Of a stretch of DNA of 64,000 nt, positions 57,046 to 64,000 are shown piece after piece. Position 1 is the stretch's first letter. Each line of letters opens with the position of its first letter. The notes beneath the pieces were generated by a model. That model saw nothing but the letters and a program-made list of their open reading frames with translations. It searched no databases and had not been told where the DNA came from. Both the position numbers and the translations under genes were made by a program. Origin of the DNA: Mercurialis annua (Eukaryota > Streptophyta > Magnoliopsida > Malpighiales > Euphorbiaceae); assembly GCF_937616625.2 (NCBI RefSeq), contig NC_065570.1:11170001-11234000 (forward strand), given 5' to 3'.

Positions 57046-58897
57046 GTATATTTTTTTCCTTCCATCTCCTATATAATCATATATTATTATATGTCCTATA
57101 TAATTATATTATTATATGTCCTTTTAGTTATTGCATTTGTAATTTACTATTTTAAATTTTATCCAGGCCTGGCCTCACCATACTACAAAATCATTTAACT
57201 AGATTAAACCACACCTTCTATAATTATTAAAATGGCCTGCATGTTATTTATTTATCTATTATTTTTCTTTTCTTAAATGATTAACTGTAAAAGTATAAAT
57301 ATAATACGCAGTAGTTTTTATTTCGAACATGTTTTTATAATATTACTAGCTATTTTATTTTATTTTCTGTTTGTATTACTTTTTTATATATTTAACTTTT
57401 TAATTCAGTTGAAAAAAAATTATGCTTAGTTTATGCTATTATTAGATTATATTATTTACTAAAGGTTTGTCTTAAGAGCTAAGTTCAAAAGATAAATACT
57501 AAGTTTTAGCGTGAATTATAACACAAATTTTAATGTTTGGCAGAATCAGTCTTTAATTTTATTTTTTGGTAAATCAGAACACTGAACTATTTTCGGTTGA
57601 AAATTCGCTTATGTGATTGTCGTAATGGTGTATATTATGGAGCCCATGTTAGCGTTTTTTCAACAGAAAATTGTTTGGACTTTTGACTTGCCAAAGTTTT
57701 GAAATTGGTAACTATTTTATTAAATTGTAAAATTTGTGTTGTAATTATAAAACGTGTAAAGTTTTATAGTTTAATTTGTAATTACCCTTTTCTAAATAAT
57801 AAAAAGGAGACTTCTCTTAAATTCTATTTAAAATATATTAATAATTATATATCTATAGACTTTATAGTTTATTTTTATTTTTATTTTAACTAATTTTTAT
57901 AAATTAATTAGGACTTCTGTAATCCAAAACAATAAGGTAATGTAAATACACAATCTTAGTGTTTTTAGAATGCTAAAGATAAAATTATAGAATTTATCCG
58001 GAGAGATCCATTAATGTTAGAATTAATATATATACAAAAGATTAATTTATTTATTTTCAATGTATATACCTATAGGGTAACACTAAAGCACAATAATAAA
58101 AAGTTACTATTATATAATTCTATCTTATAGATTGTATCTCTTTATCACTATTTGTTTTAAAAATATTTTTATATGATTACTTTTAGATTTTTTTCTTTTC
58201 CTCTTATACTAAAAAAATACTGAAAAACAGTATTTAGATATGGGGTGGAGTTGGTCTTATCACTACATGACTAGCAATATTTAGTGTGCTGATCAAATCA
58301 CAGAGAACTAGAAAACATGCATTTTAACATACATATTTTTATCATACTAGTTTCGCATTACGTGCTATACACGTGGCTCGTAACGTAATTTGTCAATGAA
58401 CGTATTAGTAAATTTATTATAATTATTAATAAATATATATATTTGGTTATTAAATTTTTTTCATACTGAATTTATTCTTCTTTTGGTTTTATAATAACCA
58501 TAATTAAATAATTAATTTATTTTTATTAGTAATATCTTTAAAAATAACAAGATAAAAATTTAAATAATAATATATTGATCAAATAAAGTATTTTAATTTT
58601 ATAGTTCAATCAAACTAAAAGATAGATATTCCTACTAACTTGGAGACAATTTAGTTATTTTTTACATACTAAAAGCTAAATTGGAGATAATTTAGCTACC
58701 TATTCTAATTAGGACTTTAATTACAATAGTGATTAATTAAATAACTAATTAGTTAATGACTATAAAACCTTTATTTAGTATTAAACTGGAAAGGATTATT
58801 CCGTAAATTTGCCTGTCCCCCCCCCATCCGTGCTTTTATATATAGTATAGATATATATAGACTTAATTGGTGATTATTTTTCTTTGCATGTTACTAG
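57046..58897 (+). other. CHX intron 1
   Basis: 1852 bases, GT...AG, AT-rich. It contains a repeat at 58346-58857 and no coding sequence. A C run (58817-58825) lies in the repeat's right part. Confidence 0.85.
58346..58857. repeat. Unclassified repeat in CHX intron 1
   Basis: Starts ATACTAGTTTCGCATTACGTG and ends CCGTGCTTTTATATATAGTA. The same kind of left end is at 14258-14280 (ATACTAGCGTTTGCCCGTGT), and a similar right end is at 24055-24078 (CCCTGCTTTATATATATAGT). This is a dispersed family whose class I cannot tell. Confidence 0.45.
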
Positions 58898-59929
58898 GGC
58901 GGAGTTTTGCTTGGGCCATCAGCTCTTGGCCGGAACAAATACTTGTTTGACATAGTATTTCCTTCATGGAGCACTCCTATACTAGAATCCGTAGCAAGTT
59001 TAGGCCTCCTTTTCTTTCTCTTCCTAGTAGGTCTCGAACTGGACTTAAACTCAATCCGCCGTACCGGAAAAACTGCTTTCGGCATAGCACTCGCCGGAAT
59101 CTCCCTCCCTTTCCTATTCAGCATCGGAGTATCGTTCCTTCTTCGAAAAGCCGTTCATGGTATGGACAAGGTTGGCTATGTCCAATGTATAATGTTCATC
59201 GGAGTTTCCCTATCCATCACTGCTTTTCCTGTTCTCGCTCGCATTCTAGCAGAGCTCAAACTTCTAACCACCCATGTCGGTCAAACCGCCATGGCCGCAG
59301 CCGCATTCAACGACGTAGCAGCATGGATCTTGCTAGCCCTAGCCGTAGCACTCGCGGAAAACGGCTCAAACGGGGATCATTCAAGCTCCAGCGCTTTAAC
59401 ATCTATATGGGTTCTCATTTCCGGAGTTGCTTTTATTGCTTTCATGCTCATTTTTGTTCGACCAGTAATGACTTGGGTCGCAAGGCAATGCTCACTAGGA
59501 CAAGATGGGGCAGACGAAGCATATGTATGTTTAACCTTAGCCGGAGTAATGTTGTCCGGGTTAATGACCGATCTTATAGGAATACATGCAATATTTGGTG
59601 CATTTGTGTTCGGTTTAATGATACCTAAAGAAGGAGAATTTGCGGGGAGATTGATTAAAAAGATTGAAGATTTTGTTTGTGGTTTGCTACTGCCGCTTTA
59701 CTTTGCTTCGAGTGGGTTAAAGACAGATGTGGGGACAATCCGCGGAGCTGAAGCGTGGGGACTTCTGGCGTTGGTAATAACGACGGCTTGTGTCGGTAAG
59801 ATTGTCGGAACGTTTGCGGTGGCTATGGTGTGCAAAATTCCGGTGAGGGAGTCTTTAGCGCTTGGAGTATTGATGAATACAAAAGGTTTGGTGGAGCTCA
59901 TTGTTCTCAACATTGGCAAGGAGAAAAAG
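58898..59929 (+). CDS. CHX: CHX cation/H+ exchanger, exon 2 (transport domain)
   Basis: 344 codons, phase 0 at both ends (AG at 58896-58897; donor GTATGT at 59930). It covers most of the Na+/H+ exchanger domain: LLFFLFLVGLELDLNSIRR, SITAFPVLARILAELKLL, FNDVAAWILLALAVAL (the N-D acidic pair typical of CPA2 transporters), GIHAIFGAFVFGLMIPKEG and MNTKGLVELIVLNIGKEKK. Some ten membrane helices are evident. All recognisable family blocks are uninterrupted. Confidence 0.95.
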
Positions 59930-59979
59930 GTATGTTTTTATTTGTTTTGAACAATGTTTTTCTTTTTCTTTTTATCATA

Positions 59980-60318
59980 CAGTCAACCCTCTGATAATTA
60001 ATATACATGATGAACTAAAAATTTATTAATTATTAGAATTATTAATTTATTGAATACTTTATAAGACGTAATATTCAAATTGGTTCCCTAAATTTTTTAT
60101 TAATTATTAGAATTATTAATTTATTGAGTATTAAGTATTAGAGGGTTTGTTATACAGTCAACCATCTGATAATTAATATATATGACTAAAAATTTATTAA
60201 TTATTAAAATTATTAATTTATTGAATACTTTATAAGACGTAATATTCAAATTGGTTCACTAAAATTTTATTAATTATTAAAATTATTTATTTATTGAGTA
60301 TTAATTATTAGAGGGTCT
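59980..60318. mobile_element. Two tandem Emigrant/pogo-like MITEs
   Basis: Copy 1 at 59980-60154 and copy 2 at 60155-60318, each starting CAGTCAACC(C/A)TCTGATAATTAATA after TA and ending near TATTAGAGGGT. Start and end form an inverted repeat close to the Emigrant consensus as I remember it. Head-to-tail tandem copies with a 175-bp period are unusual for MITEs. Confidence 0.65.
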
Positions 60319-60629
60319 GCGATTGCTAAAAATAACTTGCGATTGCTGAAAATAACTTGGAATAATTAAACATCATTGATTTGCTGAACCTTTTGTTTCG
60401 AAAGCGAGACAGATCATTAAACTTCAATAGTTATGACTTTGTCTCCATGTTGGAATATTACTGCACATGAATACAACAAATCCTTACCTACCCACTCGAA
60501 AAGGATTATTTCAAAAAATATTAAACAGCTTATATGTAAAAATCAGACTCTCATAATTTGTGATAAGAAAGTTATAAATAATTAATCGATGGCTTAATGG
60601 TTTAAAAAAAGTCAATTTTGTTTATTATT

Positions 60630-61063
60630 CTCTCCGTACTAAAAAAATAGACTAAATGGTTATTTTAGGCGTTTGAAAATATAGACAAAATTATTATATT
60701 AATTTGAATAATCAACATAAAATACCAATTTTTTTGGATAAATAACTAGCATATTAGCTCAATCTCAAAAAATTGATAATATTAATATTCATTAATTTTA
60801 ACCACTTTTATTATATATTCTATAAATCATCATTAATTATCATTTTATACAATATAAGAATTAATAACAAACTTATATTTTTGAAATTTAATTACAATTC
60901 CAACACAATAATTACCTTTCTCATAATATAAATTAATAATATTTAAAATATATAAATTATAAAATTAAGATTATTATTGGAAGTTAACAAAATATAACGA
61001 CTTTAATTATTTCTTAATTTTTGTGCATATTCTATTTCGCCTATCTTTATGAGACAGAGGGAG
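60630..61063. mobile_element. Stowaway-like MITE
   Basis: Left end CTCTCCGTACTAAAAAAATAG and right end (reverse complement) CTCCCTCTGTCTCATAAAGATAG, with TA following the right end. These terminal words are typical of Stowaway/mariner MITEs. Confidence 0.65.
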
Positions 61064-61350
61064 TATAATTTTATTTAGAGCTTTTGAAACTGTTAAATTT
61101 ATTCTAATTTAATAATTTTATGGTCAATTTATATCAATTTAATAATTTTGTTTTATATTTATTTAATCTTCAATCAATTTCATTGTTCAAATTTTCAGTT
61201 GAATCTTATACTATTACTAACTCTTTAATTAGCAAAATTTTAAAAAAAATTCAAAAACAATAATAAAATTCAATTTTTATTTTTTTTATTTTAATGTTTA
61301 ACTAATGAAAATAAATTATATTTAAAATTATTTTGTTTGATGATGAACAG

Positions 61351-62157
61351 GTACTCAATGATGAAATGTTTGCTATTTTAGTGCTTATGGCCCTCGTCAC
61401 CACCTTCATGACAACTCCAATAGTAATGGCCATTTACAAACCCTCAACTCGTATCTTCCGAGTGGAAACTCAATCATCAACTCGAAAGAACTCTCAACAC
61501 ACTACAACAATTCTTGCTTGCGTTCATAATCCAGACAATGTACCTTCAATTTTCAATCTCATCGAATCAACTACAACTCTCCAAAAATCCTCTCTCAAGC
61601 TCTATCTAATGCACCTTGTTCAACTCACCGATCGATCATCTTCGATCATGATGGTTCAACGCACTCGAAAGAACGGTTTTCCCTTCGTTAAGCAATTGAT
61701 CTCTCAGACCAGCCGTAGTAGTAATGATCAAATAGCAGCTCCATTTAATGTTTATGGAAAAATCGGAAATGGCCACGTTAAAATTCGGCAGTCAACTTCT
61801 GTGTCCGCATTGTCCACAATGCATGAAGATATTTGCAGTTTCGCGGAAAGTAAATGCGTAGATTTGATAATTTTGCCGTTCCACAAGCAATGGAATGACG
61901 GAACAGAGGAGGTTGGGAATGTTGGATTGCGATTTGTCAATCAAAATGTTCTTGCGACTGCTCCATGTTCCGTCGCCCTACTTGTGGACCGTGGATTTAG
62001 TTGCGCCGATCAGAAGGTTTGTATTCTGTTTTTTGGCGGCTTTGATGATCGTAAGGCTCTGGAAATGGGCGGTCGGATGTCTGAACACCCGAGTATTAGT
62101 ACTACTCTGATCAGATTTCAACATCAACATGCTATCGAATGTAAAGACACATCAAAG
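61351..62157 (+). CDS. CHX: CHX cation/H+ exchanger, exon 3
   Basis: 269 codons, phase 0 (AG at 61349-61350; donor GTATTA at 62158). Starts VLNDEMFAILVLMALVTTF, the last membrane helix with TTPIVMAIYKPS, then the cytosolic domain: ILACVHNPDNVPSIFNLIE, LYLMHLVQLTDRSSSIMMV, MHEDICSFAESKCVDLIILP, VALLVDRGF and LFFGGFDDRKAL. The domain is thought to be regulatory (USP-like fold). Intact. Confidence 0.95.
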
Positions 62158-62463
62158 GTATTAGGCCATCTCTCATTTCTATATTTCAAATTTTGTCACA
62201 TATTTTAAATTGGAACATCAATTTGATTTCTTTTTTAATATTTTTAGTACTTCAATTTAGGCGGAAGTATTTCAATACTTCTCCATCAAAATAAATTGAT
62301 ATGACAAACTGATTGAAATATATTTGTCACGTCATCTGTCATTCTAGAAACTAATTTATAAAATTATTAATGATAATTGGCGGTATTATGTTTTCGAAAT
62401 GGTGAAATTTTCTCTGGACAATGGATTGCATTTTTATGATGGTTTTGATCGCGCTAATTGCAG
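62158..62463 (+). other. CHX intron 3
   Basis: 306 bases with GT...AG (GCAG at 62460-62463). It corresponds in position and phase to the intron at the left edge of the window. Confidence 0.9.
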
Positions 62464-62781
62464 GAAGGAGATGACGAAGTAGCGATGGCGGAATTCCGAG
62501 GAAAATGGAACGGATCGGTCGAGTATATAGAGAAGGATATGAAGAATATAAGGGAGGAGATGATGAACATAGGAATAAACTTCAATTTGGTGATTGTGGG
62601 GAAGGGAGCTACAGTATCAGAACTAGCAAACCCTCAGGCAGAACATCCTGAGCTAGGCCATCTAGGCGCTCTTCTAGCTTCATCAGAATTTAGCATCACA
62701 GCCTCTGTGCTAATTATCCAACGCCACAATCCAGCCGATAATGTCGAAACGATTAATTGCAAAAAAATCATGAATGTTTAA
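62464..62781 (+). CDS. CHX: CHX cation/H+ exchanger, exon 4
   Basis: 105 codons and TAA. EGDDEVAMAEFRGKWNG ... FNLVIVGKG, ELGHLGALLASSEF, SVLIIQRHN match the last exon of the upstream copy. The four exons give 780 residues, near the usual CHX length of about 800. The C-terminal tail (NCKKIMNV) is shorter than in the upstream copy, and GKGA lacks the R of GKGR. Confidence 0.95.
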   Translation, partial: EGDDEVAMAEFRGKWNGSVEYIEKDMKNIREEMMNIGINFNLVIVGKGATVSELANPQAEHPELGHLGALLASSEFSITASVLIIQRHNPADNVETINCKKIMNV

Positions 62782-62937
62782 TGTAGTGATCAGAAACATG
62801 TCCGCTAAAAAAAATCCGCAATATAAATCGGTGCTTGCATAGTCTAGCTGTAAGGATTTTACATTTCGTTATGTGAGTCACAATTTCAATTTTTTGCTCT
62901 CCATTGTAATACTTAAAAATCAGAAATAAAAAGTTTG

Positions 62938-63195
62938 GAAACCTTCAGGAAGAACATCAAGAGCTAGGCCATACAGGCGCTGTTTTAGCTACATCAGAAT
63001 TTAGCATCACAGCCTCTATGCTAATTATCCAGCACCACAATCCAACCGATAATGTTGAAAATGAATAATTACAAAAAGATCATGAATGTCTGGTGTAATG
63101 ATCAGAACCGTGTTCATACTCAATGAAAACATCGGAGATAATCTCTGCTCGCATAGTCTAACTGTAGAGACACTATAATTTGGTATGTGAGTCAC
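62938..63195 (+). pseudogene. Partial duplication of CHX last exon and 3' UTR
   Basis: From about 62938 the sequence repeats 62627 onward, offset about 310 bases. The duplicated frame reads QEEHQELGHTGAVLATSEF and ends in TAA near 63070. The following 3' UTR is also copied (CTCGCATAGTCTAACTGTA, GTGAGTCAC) and resumes after the MULE MITE at 63603-63655. Only the last third of the exon is present, with no start or splice site. Confidence 0.85.
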
Positions 63196-63593
63196 GGGTA
63201 ATTGATTCTGAAGGTCATTGAACTTTTGAATTTTTTCATTTCAATCACTAAATTATTATTTTTTTCTTTTTGATCACTGAACTTTCAATTTTTTTTCAAA
63301 AATGCTTAGGTGGTAAGCGGAATTAATGTTTTATGTGAAAACTTGTCATATATGCATAATTTGACCTAAAAATTCATTTTTAAAATGGAATTATGAATGT
63401 CATAAACTTTCAAATTAAAACTAGCAAAATCCGGTTGCCACATGTCAATTTCCGGCTGCCAGCTAAGCATTTTTGGCCGGAAATACTAAAATGAAGAAAA
63501 AAACTGAAAGTTCAATGATCGAAAAGAAAAAAAATATTTAATGACTGAAATGAAAAAAGTGAAAAGTATAGTTATGGTTAGAATCAATTACAC
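63196..63593. mobile_element. MULE-type MITE in the duplicated CHX 3' UTR
   Basis: Inverted ends GGGTAATTGATTCT and GTGTAATTGATTCT (reverse complement), with arms extending about 80 bases (TTGATCACTGAACTTTCAAT / ATTGAAAGTTC type). Exact 9-bp direct repeats GTGAGTCAC at 63187-63195 and 63594-63602. The other duplicated copy (62873-62881) has the uninterrupted site, which confirms the insertion. Confidence 0.9.
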
Positions 63594-63655
63594 GTGAGTC
63601 ACAATTTTAATTCTCTCCTTTTGAAAATCTTGTAATAAAAAATGTGGATTATGGA

Positions 63656-64000
63656 AGATGATTACCAACTTATAAGTTCTTTTATGGATTTCAACATAGA
63701 GAGGAATAAATTACAATATGCAACATATGATGTAGGCAATCTTAAAAATTAAAGGGGTTAAACTAAAAAAAAAATTAATGCTAATTTAAACAATTTTGAA
63801 AATTTTCATAAATCAAGAATCGAAGATAGATTGAAGATCTTTCAACAATAAAGACAAAATCATTCATGGGCTATAGTAGTTTTTTTTAATATTTTATTTT
63901 ATTTGTTTGTTTTATGAATTTTATTTTGTACTTTCTACATGAAATGTTTGTTATTATGTGAAAGGTTGTTTTTCCTTTTTTATGAAGGGTTTTTATGAAA
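63656..64000. other. AT-rich DNA to the window end, no gene seen
   Basis: No ORF or recognised repeat. Confidence 0.4.

Larger units (their letters stand above)
59930..61350 (+). other. CHX intron 2 with three MITEs
   Basis: 1421 bases, GT...AG. It contains two tandem pogo/Emigrant-like MITEs (59980-60318) and a Stowaway-like MITE (60630-61063). The rest is AT-rich. Confidence 0.85.

Noticed and set aside
58966..59628. 220-residue ORF overlapping CHX exon 2
   Set aside because: It is a shadow in another frame, rich in Arg and Ser, with no conserved motif; the CHX frame has all family motifs.

Overview
This is AT-rich nuclear DNA from a flowering plant, most likely a eudicot. The evidence is a plant-type CHX (cation/H+ exchanger) gene with GT-AG introns, Ty1/copia and L1-type elements of plant type, and many MITEs (MULE-, hAT-, pogo- and Stowaway-like). 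I cannot name the species. About 85-90% of the window is repeats or their remains; the only host genes I can support are two CHX copies in tandem on the + strand.

Layout. (1) 1-6076: last exon of an upstream CHX gene, split eight codons before its ancestral stop by a complete copia element (524-6044; 693-bp LTRs with no difference seen; 5-bp target duplication; uninterrupted 1328-aa polyprotein). (2) 6.1-15.8 kb: degenerate repeats, a long solo LTR, a broken minus-strand coiled-coil ORF beside it, a SINE and a hAT MITE. (3) 15.8-21.5 kb: a full-length L1-type LINE with two open ORFs overlapping at ATGA, and a 14-bp target duplication. (4) 22-33 kb: a truncated LINE, a SINE split by a hAT element, a MULE with possible captured sequence, and a decayed LINE (27.05-32.45 kb, minus strand) nested in a TIR element. 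(5) 33-45 kb: TIR elements, several carrying arrays of short inverted modules, plus a SINE and a degenerate LINE. (6) 45-53.3 kb: a solo LTR and a complete non-autonomous LTR element that encodes a Gag-like protein with 150-bp internal repeats and no pol. (7) 54-56.4 kb: another decayed LINE. (8) 56.86-62.78 kb: a complete four-exon CHX gene (780 aa predicted) with MITEs in its introns, followed by a partial duplication of its last exon that was later hit by a MULE MITE.

Reading. A tandem CHX pair has been pushed apart by about 50 kb of nested insertions. The youngest visible event is the copia insertion in the upstream CHX copy. It swaps the last eight residues for thirteen LTR-encoded ones but leaves the C-terminal domain otherwise open, so the gene could still work. 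The most unusual signal is the set of multi-hairpin arrays inside separate TIR elements (33.3-33.55 kb and 40.69-40.96 kb, with looser versions at 36.6-37.2 and 44.2-44.5 kb). Each has its own private core sequence amplified in both orientations. All boundaries, target duplications and identities were judged by eye; no alignment or database search was run.
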